From assembly GCA_021413845.1 (NCBI GenBank), contig JAIOPP010000008.1, positions 124,001 through 188,000 on the forward strand: a DNA stretch of 64,000 bases, given 5' to 3'. This DNA is from Planctomycetia bacterium. GTDB taxonomy: Bacteria > Planctomycetota > Planctomycetia > Pirellulales > PNKZ01. Positions 1 to 8,736 of the stretch are shown here, piece after piece. The notes below the pieces were generated by a model. It did no database searches and had not been told where the DNA came from. It saw only the letters and a list, made by a program, of their open reading frames with translations. Numbering within the stretch: position 1 is the stretch's first letter; the number at the start of each line of letters is the position of its first letter. The translations under genes and the position numbers were made by a program.

Positions 1-1149
1 GTCCGTGCGAAGCTCGCCGACTTCGGCCTTACCGGCCTGTTCGTCGTCGGCCTCGTCTGGATCATCTGGTACGTCGAGCGTCGTTGGAACGAGCGATTCC
101 ACCACGGCATCCACTTGGATTCGACGGAGAAGCGGAAGCGAGATTGGAATCCGCTGCATCCCGAAGCTTGGTACTACGGCCGCCACAACGCCAAGCTGCA
201 TCAGTCGCTGGCGATCTTGGCGAACTATTCGCTATTGTTTTTCCTCGGCTTCATGCTGTCGAGCCAACTCGGCGGCTGCCAAGAAATCTACGAACTTCCC
301 GCCGGCGGCGGTAAGCACCAGACGATTGCGCAGACGGTGAAGATCCAGAAGGTGATCAAGAAGAAGTTCGTCATCAATCCGTACAGCTCGATCATCATGG
401 CTACGCGGCCGATCGACGACGTGAAATTACAGCTCGTCGAGAAGACGGCCCATAAGTATTCGATCGGCCAAGGCGAGGGAGACGTTTCCGGATACGCCGG
501 CGGCACCGCGATGGGCAAGACGCGCTTCATTCGTCTCGAATACGCCGGCGGCGATTGGGATCAAGACTTCGGCATCGGCGCCGATCTCAATATGTTGATT
601 CAATTCAACGTCCGCACCGGGCAGAAGACGGCCGACCAGACCGAGTCGCGCACCATTTCGCAGCTGGATAACTTCCCGGCCGGTAAGAGCCCGCCGCTGA
701 TGTATATGACCGGGCAGCGGTCGATCACGCTCTCGAAGAGCGAAATCAAGACGCTGCGCGAATACTTGTTCGACAAGCAAGGGATGCTGTTCATCGACAA
801 CGGCGGCAGCTCGGGCTTCCATAGCCAAGCCTTCGCGATGATGCGGCTGGTGGCGCCGGAGATCGAGCCGGTGAAGGTGCCGCTCGACGACATCATTCAC
901 CGCGTCCCTTACCAGATTCCGTTCTTGCCGTATGTCTCGCCGCACGGTGGTCGCGATGCTTGGGGCTGGAAGCTCAACGGTCGTTGGGTTTGCTACTACC
1001 ATCCCGGCGATATCGGCGATGCTTGGAGCGACGGCCACTCCGGCGTCCGCACCGAAGTTTGGGAAGCGTGTTATCAATTGGGCGTGAACGTGATGGCGTA
1101 TGCCAACGACGAATACGCCAAGTGGCTCATGGCCCGGATGGGGAAATAA
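1..1149 (+). CDS. DUF4159-domain membrane protein (5' end outside window)
   Basis: The reading frame is open at the first base, so the true start lies upstream; 382 residues are visible. Two hydrophobic segments appear near the visible N-terminus (residues 6-26, containing FVVGLVWIIW, and about 66-88, containing YSLLFFLGFML). They are followed by a soluble domain of about 270 residues with the features of DUF4159 (KTRFIRLEYAGGDWDQD near residue 175, then a late YYHPGDIGDAW). DUF4159 proteins are common in planctomycetes and often sit beside ExbD and TPR genes; their biochemical role is not established. A TPR gene follows 91 nt downstream, so the two probably belong to one locus. The start cannot be assigned here. 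Confidence 0.8.
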   Translation, partial: VRAKLADFGLTGLFVVGLVWIIWYVERRWNERFHHGIHLDSTEKRKRDWNPLHPEAWYYGRHNAKLHQSLAILANYSLLFFLGFMLSSQLGGCQEIYELPAGGGKHQTIAQTVKIQKVIKKKFVINPYSSIIMATRPIDDVKLQLVEKTAHKYSIGQGEGDVSGYAGGTAMGKTRFIRLEYAGGDWDQDFGIGADLNMLIQFNVRTGQKTADQTESRTISQLDNFPAGKSPPLMYMTGQRSITLSKSEIKTLREYLFDKQGMLFIDNGGSSGFHSQAFAMMRLVAPEIEPVKVPLDDIIHRVPYQIPFLPYVSPHGGRDAWGWKLNGRWVCYYHPGDIGDAWSDGHSGVRTEVWEACYQLGVNVMAYANDEYAKWLMARMGK

Positions 1150-1240
1150 CTCTTCCTCGTCGAGCGCCGTTGTGTGTCCGGAAGCTGCCATGATGGTAAA
1201 ATTCGCATCGGAACCTGATGGAAATTTTAGAGGTGTTGCG

Positions 1241-2779
1241 ATGATTCGTGTCTGTCGAACTTCAGTCTTGGTCGGTCTCTTGCTGGTCGGCTTTGCGTCG
1301 GCCGCTCCGGTCGAGGCGTATGCGGCGAAGGGCTATGAAAAGCTCGACGAAATGGCGGTCGATCGCTGGGCGAAGCTCCGCGAAACCGAGCGCTATCAGC
1401 TCAACATCGCCGAGAAATACTACCGCGAGCAGAACTGGGCGGTCGCCGCCGGCGAGTACGAAAAGTTCGTCACGCTCTATGAAACGAGCGAGGGCTGCTC
1501 CTACGCGCAAATGAAATGGGCCAACTGCCAAGTCAAAATCAAGAAGCTGAACACGGCCGTGAAGGACGGCTATCAAACGGTTATCGACTACTGGCCCGAG
1601 TCGGCCGACGCCGTCGCTTGCTCCTATCTGATCGGCCGCACCTATAAGGAAATGGGAGAGATACAGCAGGCCAAGGCCGCGTATCTCAAGCTGCTCGATA
1701 AGCACAACGGCGAGATGGTCGCCATCCTCGCGCGACTCGATCTGGCCGACTTGGCCCGCATCGAACAAGACCGCGGTCGGCAAATCGCGTTATTGAAAGA
1801 GTTGGTTCACAGTGCGCCGCGCGTCGGCGATGCCGGCCGGCAGATCGGCGAAATCTCGCGGACCTTGGCGATCTTGCTGTTCGAAGACGGTCTCTTCGCC
1901 GACGGCGTGGCCTCGATGGGCACTACCTGGAAAGAGCCCGAGCTCTCGTATTACCTGTGGCTCTACGTGCGCGAACCGCTCGGGCGTCTGATCGCGGTTC
2001 CCGAAACGAAGGACCGAGGAATCAAGGTCGCCGACGACGCGATCGCGTACTTCATCCAACAGCAACCGCAAGCGCCGAAAGACGACGCCGAGCGCGCTCG
2101 CGCCAAGTCGATGGCCTACTACGCGGCCGACATGCATCAGTATGCCGGACGCCAGGCCGAAGCCGGCATGATGTACGACAAGCTGTTGGCCCAGTACGGC
2201 AACGACGACGAAGTGCTCGCGCGCTATGCCGCGTATCTCAAGACCCAAAACCGACGCGACGATGCCCGCAAGGCCTACGGCCGGATGAAGAACCAAATCG
2301 AAGGGCAGCATCAAGTCGCCTATTCGTATCGCGAAGAGAGCAAGCCGCTGCTGGCCGTGCCGATCTACCAAGACCTGCTCACGAAGGATGCCGCCAACGC
2401 CCCGCGCTGGCAGTACAGCCTGGCCGAAGTCTATCGCGACGGGGGCAAATACAAGGAAGCGATCGCCTCGTTCCAACAATGCGACAACTTCCCGACGAAC
2501 CTACAGCAGATCGGCGGCTGCTATCGGGCTCTCAACCAGTTCCGCGAAGCGATCGGCATCTACACGCAGATCGTCGGCGGGTACGAAGCCTCGGCTTCTT
2601 GGGCTCTACTGCAGATCGGCTACACGCAAGAGCAAGCCGGTCAGGCCGAAACCGCGATCAAGACGTTTCAGCAAGTGTGCAAGCGCTATCCGAAGACGGG
2701 CGAAGCCAGCCAAGCCCATCAGCACTTGAACAACAAGTATAAGATCATGGTGACGCTCGGCGGTGCGAAAGAAGAATAA
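1241..2779 (+). CDS. Secreted TPR-repeat protein, 512 aa
   Basis: The start at 1241 is chosen because it gives a clean signal peptide (MIRVCRTSVLVGLLLVGFAS) and follows GAGGT by about 7 nt; an in-frame codon at 1100 would overlap the upstream gene. The mature protein is almost entirely helical with repeated TPR-like units (for example AEKYYREQNWAVAAGEYEKF, then AETAIKTFQQVCKRYPKTGE near the C-terminus), as in periplasmic scaffold or assembly proteins. A TAAAAT -10-like box at 1197-1202 may give it its own promoter, but the -35 is poor. A strong terminator follows directly. Probably works with the DUF4159 protein upstream; the partner is unknown. Confidence 0.8.
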   Translation: MIRVCRTSVLVGLLLVGFASAAPVEAYAAKGYEKLDEMAVDRWAKLRETERYQLNIAEKYYREQNWAVAAGEYEKFVTLYETSEGCSYAQMKWANCQVKIKKLNTAVKDGYQTVIDYWPESADAVACSYLIGRTYKEMGEIQQAKAAYLKLLDKHNGEMVAILARLDLADLARIEQDRGRQIALLKELVHSAPRVGDAGRQIGEISRTLAILLFEDGLFADGVASMGTTWKEPELSYYLWLYVREPLGRLIAVPETKDRGIKVADDAIAYFIQQQPQAPKDDAERARAKSMAYYAADMHQYAGRQAEAGMMYDKLLAQYGNDDEVLARYAAYLKTQNRRDDARKAYGRMKNQIEGQHQVAYSYREESKPLLAVPIYQDLLTKDAANAPRWQYSLAEVYRDGGKYKEAIASFQQCDNFPTNLQQIGGCYRALNQFREAIGIYTQIVGGYEASASWALLQIGYTQEQAGQAETAIKTFQQVCKRYPKTGEASQAHQHLNNKYKIMVTLGGAKEE

Positions 2780-2809
2780 GCCGCACGGCCGACAAGCGAT
2801 CTACCGAAA

Positions 2810-2843
2810 GAAGCGGGGAGCGTCAGCTCCCCGCTTCTTTTTT
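2810..2843 (+). terminator. Rho-independent terminator after the TPR gene
   Basis: A perfect 12-bp stem (arms 2810-2821 and 2826-2837, GAAGCGGGGAGC and its complement) with a 4-nt loop is followed by six T residues. It starts 30 nt after the stop of the TPR gene and closes the DUF4159-TPR unit. Confidence 0.92.
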
Positions 2844-2863
2844 ACTCCGGTTTTACTTCCGGC

Positions 2864-3595
2864 TTACTCCTCGCCGCCGCTCTTCGCCTTCTTCGCTTTG
2901 CGGGCTTCGTACTCGGCGATGGTCTTCTCCGGCTCGGCTTCGAACAGGTCTTTGCAACCGGTGCAGCAAACGTAGTAGGTCTTCCCCTTGTACGTCAGGG
3001 CCATCGTCCCTTGGCCGCCGGTAACGACACACTCGGGGCCGCCGCTCCCTTTGCCGAAGTCGCTGCCGACGCGCGTGTAGCCGATTTCCGCCAGTCGGGC
3101 ATAGGCGTCTCCTTGCGGAGTCCGTCGTTCGAGCATCACGCTGAGCCGAGCCCCTTCGGCCCGCAGGCGAATCGTCACCCGGCTCGGCCCGCCGTTCTTT
3201 TCGGCCGCGTCTGCGTCGTCGGCATCGAACGTCAAAACGCCGTCGTCGCCGAGCGAGCCCGTGTAACCGTGTTGGGTGCCGTCGGCCGATTTCGTATCGA
3301 GCCGAAACTTTCCTTTATCGACGAACGAGATCCGGCCTTCGACGAAGTGCTTCCCGGCCGGGGCTGCGAAGTCGATCGAGGCCTTGTCGGCCGCGAACTT
3401 CCAATGCCAATCGGCCTGCTCGATCCAGCCCCCTTTGTTGGAGCCCCGTACGACCGAACCGACTCCCTTCCAGATACCGACGAAGTCTTGCAACGGCTCC
3501 AACTGCCCGACCGCGGCTTTGCGCTCCGGCGTATCGGCCGTTACGACGACAGGCAGCAGAGCGACGATCAGGGCCGAAGAAATCCAGCTACGCAT
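2864..3595 (-). CDS. Secreted protein with C-terminal YHS domain, 243 aa
   Basis: The start at 3595 is chosen for its signal peptide (MRSWISSALIVALLPVVVTA); the longer frame to 3757 has a low-complexity Arg/Pro-rich extension. The central part (about residues 30-180) resembles a lipocalin-like beta domain of the kind that measures a 'component weight' in planctomycete secreted proteins, though I cannot name the family. The C-terminal 50 residues are a YHS domain: ECVVTGG, then KTYYVCCTGCKDLF, with the Cys residues expected to bind metal. It lies convergent to the TPR gene across the terminator at 2810. Function unknown; a metal-sensing or metal-delivery role would be inference only. Confidence 0.75.
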   Translation of the reverse strand: MRSWISSALIVALLPVVVTADTPERKAAVGQLEPLQDFVGIWKGVGSVVRGSNKGGWIEQADWHWKFAADKASIDFAAPAGKHFVEGRISFVDKGKFRLDTKSADGTQHGYTGSLGDDGVLTFDADDADAAEKNGGPSRVTIRLRAEGARLSVMLERRTPQGDAYARLAEIGYTRVGSDFGKGSGGPECVVTGGQGTMALTYKGKTYYVCCTGCKDLFEAEPEKTIAEYEARKAKKAKSGGEE

Positions 3596-3798
3596 GAGGC
3601 GATACCTAAAAGGGAGGAACGTGAGCGTTTCGGTTGGGCGACGAACAGGGCCGCGGATCGCGAGGCCGATCGTCGAAGCAGGGGGGCGGGGGTTCGGACC
3701 GCGCACGGCCGAACTCCGCTCTATTTTAGCAGCGGAGTCGCCGGTTGCATCGGCCAAGTCGAGAATTTCGCGCTCGCGGCTCGAAGCCTATTTCAAGC

Positions 3799-4827
3799 TT
3801 ATTTCGGTGGAGCAGGCGGGGCGACGACGATCGGAGCGGTCGAGATTTCCGACTTCACGTCGCGCAAGTAAAGATCCCAGAACTGCTGCATCCGGCCGCT
3901 CAACTCGGGCCCGGTCGGAATGCCGTGGCCGGCCCCCTGCATCGGGATCAAGAGAGACACCGTGCCGGCTTGCTTCAAGGCGGCATCGAGCCGTTCGGCG
4001 TTCGTGTAGTTCACGCGCGCATCGGCGGTGCCGTGGACGGTCATGATCGGCACCGCTTGCTTCGTCACATACGTGAGCGGCGAGACCGCCTTGGCGACGT
4101 CGGCCTTCTCGGCCAAGCTGCCGCCGATCAGCCCGACGACCGCCGGATCGTCTTTCTTCGCGGCTTCGCCCTGCATAAGCGGCGTCGTCAGATCCGAGGG
4201 GCCGCAGAAGTTGATGACGCACGTGATCGCACTGCTTACGCCGGAATGCTCGCCGACGTCTCCTTCCAGGTCCTTGTTGCCGGCCGTGAGCCCGAGCAGG
4301 GTGACGAGATGTCCTCCGGCCGATCCGCCGGTGGCGCCGATGCGCTCCGGATCGATGTTCAGCTCCTTCGCATGAGCCCGAATCCAACGGATCGCCGCTT
4401 TGCAATCGTAGATCTGGGCCGGCCAAATCTTTTCGCCGCTCAGCCGATAACCGACCGAGATCGCCGCATACTTGCCGCTTGCCGCGAGGAAGGCCGCAGG
4501 TTGGGCATAACCTTTCCTATCGCCGCCGCTCCAGCCGCCGCCGTGAATGAACACCACGACCGGCACCGGCTTATCGTCCACGCGCTTCTTCGGCAGAAAA
4601 ATGTCGAGCTGCTGTTTCGGATTGTCGTTGCCCGCATAAGGTTGGTCAAAACGAATGTCGACCGTGCTCTCGAAGGCCTGCTTGATCTCTTCCGTCGGCG
4701 TCGGCTTGCGCGTGGCTTCCGCTTGCGGTTTCGCCGGCGCCGCTTGCTGCGCCTCGGCCGAAGCTGTGTGCCCAAGCAAGAGAGCCGTCGCCACGAACAG
4801 ACGGAATCGCGAGAAGGTCGTTTTCAT
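3799..4827 (-). CDS. Exported alpha/beta-hydrolase (esterase/lipase-like)
   Basis: The start at 4827 gives a signal peptide (MKTTFSRFRLFVATALLLG). The fold motifs are those of the hormone-sensitive-lipase/BD-FAE group: oxyanion hole HGGGW near residue 97, nucleophile elbow GGSAGGH with catalytic Ser, Asp in HGTADARV and His in GAGHGI near the end, so the triad looks complete. Likely hydrolyses carboxyl esters outside the cytoplasm, for example acetyl groups on polysaccharides; the substrate is not shown by the sequence. It follows the ceramidase-like gene by 119 nt on the same strand. A second esterase of this general type is at 12081-13070. Confidence 0.85.
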   Translation of the reverse strand: MKTTFSRFRLFVATALLLGHTASAEAQQAAPAKPQAEATRKPTPTEEIKQAFESTVDIRFDQPYAGNDNPKQQLDIFLPKKRVDDKPVPVVVFIHGGGWSGGDRKGYAQPAAFLAASGKYAAISVGYRLSGEKIWPAQIYDCKAAIRWIRAHAKELNIDPERIGATGGSAGGHLVTLLGLTAGNKDLEGDVGEHSGVSSAITCVINFCGPSDLTTPLMQGEAAKKDDPAVVGLIGGSLAEKADVAKAVSPLTYVTKQAVPIMTVHGTADARVNYTNAERLDAALKQAGTVSLLIPMQGAGHGIPTGPELSGRMQQFWDLYLRDVKSEISTAPIVVAPPAPPK

Positions 4828-4946
4828 GGGAAAGGGTCCGTTGAAATTACACGTGTGAGCGATGCAGTTGCGAACCAAACAGTCGAGATCCTATTTCACG
4901 CTGCGCCGAGCGTCAAACTCTGCGGTGTCTCCGATCAGTGCCCCAT

Positions 4947-6395
4947 TTACTTCGGCGCGGCATTGCTCGCGGCGGCTCGCTCGGGAGCGACTTGCTTCAC
5001 GAGCTTGTGAACGGCCGCGGCGATGTTTTCTTCGATCCCGTCTCCCCAGCGAAACGCCGGCCTGCCGTACTCGAAAAGGTTGGAACCCCCTTCGTAGCCC
5101 CCTTCGTTCCACACGCGCCGCGACGGAATGTAAGCGATCATGTCGTCGACGTAGCCGAAGACCCACGTGCCCGGCCCGAACTCGCGCTTAAAGCGCAGCG
5201 CGTAGTCGACGACCGTCTCGGCTCCCATGCCGACGATGAGCAACTCATCACCCAGCTTCCAAGCGTGCAGCGGATAAGGATAGGCCGCGGGAAACTTTGC
5301 GCCGGCATCGAGCAACTGCAACAACCGCGCGGCCCAACGTGCCCGCACCGGGCTCTTGTCTTGCATCGCCGTGTGCAGGTCGCCCCGATCGACGACTTTG
5401 AGGTACGGCAAATCGAGCATCTCGAACGTGGTCGCCAGCTTCGGCGAAACCGGCTTGAGCGGCTTGCCGAGCGCTTCTTCGACGCCGACCGCGAGCATGT
5501 GCCCATACCGCTCGCAGAGCTCGACGCTTCTTCGCGGCAGGGGGTTCTGGTCGCCGCCGCAGGTGTTGACGAACATCGCCGTCGCGCCGGGATGGCTCTT
5601 CTCGAGTTCGAGCTGCGCGAAGCCGGGATAATCGCCGCACCACTTCATGAAGTTGAGCGTCGTCGGATGGCAGGCGTAGCCGAAGAGAATCGCGTCGAGC
5701 TTGCCGTCGGGGCGAGTCACGGTCATCACCGGCACCGCATGATCGACGGGCCCGACGAGCGGCGTCCCTTTCGCGATCATCTGCGGAACTTCCGCTTCAC
5801 GGTTGTTGCGCCGGTTCACGGCGAATGTCGCGCGCCCTTCGCCGGTCTGAATGCGAGCCGGCGCGAGCGCCGCGAGCGCCCGGCCGATCATCTCGACCAT
5901 CGCCGTTTGCATTTCCGTCGTGTATTCATCGACCAGGGCCACCTGAGCGGCTTCGATCGGATAGTAATCGATCAGGTCGTCGCCGAGCCGAGGGCCGCAG
6001 TGGTTGTGCGAAAAGGTAATCATCACCTGCGCTCGTTCGAGCGCGAAGCGTTGCTTGAGCTGCACGAAGACCGGATCGCTGAAAACTTTCGGCACCCCTT
6101 GAAAGTCGCTCGTAACGAGCACGGCCCGATTGCCGGCCTCGTCTTCCAGCGCGAGGGCCTTCATCCAGAGGTCGTGCAGCTTGCCGTCGGGGGCGCGCTT
6201 CGAGCCGTAGCCGGCCAGCCACACGGACTTCGCCGGCGTAATCACGGCCTTCGCGATACCGACTTTCCAATCGGCCCCCGCGACGGACGCCGACCCTCCC
6301 GCAGCGACCAGCAACACCGCTGCAAAACACACGACCCAGCGGAATCTACAGGGCGAGTTCGCGCGAAGCGGGTAGGCATCGAAACCGATATTCAT
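4947..6395 (-). CDS. Neutral/alkaline ceramidase-like hydrolase, exported
   Basis: 482 aa with an N-terminal hydrophobic signal (about residues 18-38) and a good ribosome site (GAGGT 8 nt before the ATG). The body resembles the N-terminal domain of neutral/alkaline non-lysosomal ceramidases: an early G-A-K-A-V-I-T-P region, SHNHCGP (zinc His pair) and GYACHPT (third His). The block that in characterised ceramidases reads GDVSPN with the nucleophilic Ser reads GGDQNPL here (about residue 275), so the Ser is not conserved. It may therefore be a hydrolase of related fold with a different chemistry or substrate. Follows the kelch gene by 36 nt, probably in one transcript. Confidence 0.75.
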   Translation of the reverse strand: MNIGFDAYPLRANSPCRFRWVVCFAAVLLVAAGGSASVAGADWKVGIAKAVITPAKSVWLAGYGSKRAPDGKLHDLWMKALALEDEAGNRAVLVTSDFQGVPKVFSDPVFVQLKQRFALERAQVMITFSHNHCGPRLGDDLIDYYPIEAAQVALVDEYTTEMQTAMVEMIGRALAALAPARIQTGEGRATFAVNRRNNREAEVPQMIAKGTPLVGPVDHAVPVMTVTRPDGKLDAILFGYACHPTTLNFMKWCGDYPGFAQLELEKSHPGATAMFVNTCGGDQNPLPRRSVELCERYGHMLAVGVEEALGKPLKPVSPKLATTFEMLDLPYLKVVDRGDLHTAMQDKSPVRARWAARLLQLLDAGAKFPAAYPYPLHAWKLGDELLIVGMGAETVVDYALRFKREFGPGTWVFGYVDDMIAYIPSRRVWNEGGYEGGSNLFEYGRPAFRWGDGIEENIAAAVHKLVKQVAPERAAASNAAPK

Positions 6396-6431
6396 CTTGC
6401 GTAACCTCGATAGCTGCGGACGGAGTTCCGT

Positions 6432-7478
6432 TTACTTCTGTTCGGCTTTCTTTTCGGGCTTCTTTCCTGCGAACCAATCGCGCGGAATGTCGAGCGCCCA
6501 AACTTCGTTGCTCAGCGGGCTCGCATGGCCGCCGGCGAGCCAGAGCTTATCTTGGAAGACGAACGCCGAGTGCTCGTGTCGGTCTTTCCACGACGTCGCC
6601 GTTTTCAGTTGCGTCCACTCCCGGCCGTCTTGCGAGTGCCAGACGTCCCCCCAATTGCGCGACGGATTGTTCGACCAACCGCCGAGCACCCACATCCGGT
6701 CCCGATACACGACCGAAGAGAACCAGAGACGCGGGCTCCACGGCGCGGCAGCGGTCACCTTCGTCCACTGGATGCCGTCTTCCGACGACCAGACATCGTT
6801 CGTCGCGTGGTACTTCGGCACGTAGTTGCCGCCGCCGAAGACGTAGATCTTGCCGTTCAACACGACCGCCTGATGATACGCGCGCGGCGACCAGCCGGCA
6901 TTCGCGGTGGCGAGTTCCCAGGTCTTGCCGTCGGCCGACGACCAGACATCGTTCTTCAGACTCTTCTCGTCGCCGAAGTAATAGTTCTCCGTGCCGCCGA
7001 GCAGCCACATCCGGCCTTTGAACTCGACCACGGCGGCCGCGATGCGCGGAGTCCAAGCGGCGTGTTCCGTGGACTGCGTCCATTTCGCGCCGTCCGTCGA
7101 CGACCAGACCTCGTTGCTCGCGCCGTGTCCTTCGAGTCGGCCGTTGTACCAGCCTCCCATGAACCACATCTTCTTGTCGAAGACGAGCGTCATCGGCAGG
7201 TCGCTATGTTTCCAAGGGGCACTCTTTTCGACGAGGTTCCAAGTCTTGCCGTCGGCCGAGTTCCAGACGTCGCGCGGCGGCGCGGCATAGGAATTGAACC
7301 AGCCGCCGAAGATCCAGAGCCGATCGCCGAACACGACCTCGCCTTGCGAATCGCGCGCCTGCCATTCGGCCTTCTCGGCGACCTTCACCCAATTCGGAGC
7401 CGGCTCTTCCGCCGAGGCCGGAGTCGCGGCGACGACGAAGAGCAGCAGACCAACCCAACTCGCTATGCGCATGTTCAT
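6432..7478 (-). CDS. Secreted kelch-type beta-propeller protein
   Basis: 348 aa with signal peptide (MNMRIASWVGLLLFVVAATP). Six repeats are visible. Each has a hydrophobic strand ending in GG (IFGGW, FMGGW, LLGGT, VFGGG, VLGGW, LAGGH) followed by a VWxSxDGxxW-type segment, giving a six-bladed propeller of the kelch/galactose-oxidase class. No catalytic Cys-Tyr pair of a galactose oxidase could be recognised, so a binding role is more likely. Transcribed just ahead of the ceramidase-like gene (36 nt). Divergent from the amidohydrolase gene at 7749. Confidence 0.82.
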   Translation of the reverse strand: MNMRIASWVGLLLFVVAATPASAEEPAPNWVKVAEKAEWQARDSQGEVVFGDRLWIFGGWFNSYAAPPRDVWNSADGKTWNLVEKSAPWKHSDLPMTLVFDKKMWFMGGWYNGRLEGHGASNEVWSSTDGAKWTQSTEHAAWTPRIAAAVVEFKGRMWLLGGTENYYFGDEKSLKNDVWSSADGKTWELATANAGWSPRAYHQAVVLNGKIYVFGGGNYVPKYHATNDVWSSEDGIQWTKVTAAAPWSPRLWFSSVVYRDRMWVLGGWSNNPSRNWGDVWHSQDGREWTQLKTATSWKDRHEHSAFVFQDKLWLAGGHASPLSNEVWALDIPRDWFAGKKPEKKAEQK

Positions 7479-7748
7479 GAATCCGTTTCCGCGACGAGGT
7501 ATTGCTTCGCCTCCACCGGCGAACGCAATTTATAACCCGCCGACGAACGACGATGCTACAAAAACCTCCTGAATTACCGGCGGCGCAGGATGTCGCAGCA
7601 CGTTATATCTAGTCTCGCTCATGTCTCCCTTTCCGTTTCCTCTGGGGTCGAGCGCCAGATAAAATCGAAGCTCCGAATCCAAATGCTCGAGCATCAGTAC
7701 CATCAGTACTGCGATTCGCTACGCCCCTTTCCTCTCCGCTGATTCTTC

Positions 7749-8729
7749 ATGCACTCCCACGCTACTACTCGCCGCGACTTCCTTGCCACGTCTCTCGCTC
7801 TCGGCGCCGCCGCTCTCTCGCGGCCGTCGTTCGCCGCCGATCCGGCACCCGACATCGTTAAGTCGAACCCGGCCGAGCCGATCATCGATATTCACCAGCA
7901 CACGAACTACCACGATCGGACCAACGCTCGTTTGCTGTTTCATCAGCGTGCGATGGGCGCCACGCAAACCATTCTGCTCCCCGCGGGCAGTTCGGTGCGT
8001 CGCCCTTCGACGAACGACGGCAAATACAACGGCCTCGGCGGAGTCCGAGCCGGCGGCAACGAGACCGTCGTCGAAATGGCCGCCGCGCATCCGAAAGAGT
8101 TTTATTTCGGTGCGAACGAAGTCACCGATCTTCCCGAGGCCCGGAGCGAGATCGAGAAGTATTTGAAGCGCGGCGCCGTGATCATCGGCGAGCAGAAGTT
8201 CATGGTCGAGTGCGATTCGCCCGAGAGCCGGATCTTGTACGCGCTCGCCGCCGAGCATCAAGTGCCGATCCTGTTGCACTTCCAGCACGGGACCTACAAC
8301 CGTGGTTTCGAGCGCTTCGCCACGGTGCTCGAGAAGTTCCCGAAGACGATCTTCATCGGTCATGCGCAAACGTGGTGGGCCAACATCGATAAGAACCACG
8401 CCGATCAGTCGGTGTTGTATCCCAAGGGAAAGGTCACTCCCGGCGGACTGACCGATCGCTACTTAACCGACTATCCGAATATGTTCGCCGATATGTCGGC
8501 CGGCTCCGGCCTGAACTCCTTGCTGCGCGACGAAGAGCAAACCCGCGAGTTCTTGAAACGTCACCAAGATAAGATTCTCTTCGGCAGCGATTGCAACGAC
8601 GACGCCGGAAGCGGCAAGACCTGCCAAGGCTCGCAAACGATCGCCGCGATTCGTCGTCTTGCGCCGGAGAGAGCGATCGAGCGCAAGATCCTGTACGAAA
8701 ACGCCAAGAAACTTTTCCGACTCGCGTAA
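7749..8729 (+). CDS. Tat-exported amidohydrolase (amidohydrolase-2 type)
   Basis: 326 aa. The N-terminus carries a twin-arginine motif (TTRRDFLATSLALGAAAL). The TIM-barrel metal-dependent hydrolase signature follows: DIHQHTNYHD near residue 50 (metal HxH), HFQHG, GHAQTWW and FGSDCND near residue 280 (metal Asp). Family members include decarboxylases and lactonases acting on small aromatic or sugar acids. It resembles the protein at 25152-26099 through the GHAxxWW block, the NMFADMSAGSG versus NLYGDLSASSG block and the C-terminus, so the two are paralogues. Convergent with the transporter gene downstream. Confidence 0.82.
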   Translation: MHSHATTRRDFLATSLALGAAALSRPSFAADPAPDIVKSNPAEPIIDIHQHTNYHDRTNARLLFHQRAMGATQTILLPAGSSVRRPSTNDGKYNGLGGVRAGGNETVVEMAAAHPKEFYFGANEVTDLPEARSEIEKYLKRGAVIIGEQKFMVECDSPESRILYALAAEHQVPILLHFQHGTYNRGFERFATVLEKFPKTIFIGHAQTWWANIDKNHADQSVLYPKGKVTPGGLTDRYLTDYPNMFADMSAGSGLNSLLRDEEQTREFLKRHQDKILFGSDCNDDAGSGKTCQGSQTIAAIRRLAPERAIERKILYENAKKLFRLA

Positions 8730-8736
8730 GAGGGCT

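Noticed and set aside
3745-5010. A 421-codon plus-strand frame over the esterase gene
   Set aside because: Antisense shadow of the esterase (intact Ser-Asp-His triad and signal peptide on the minus strand); no family motif in the shadow.
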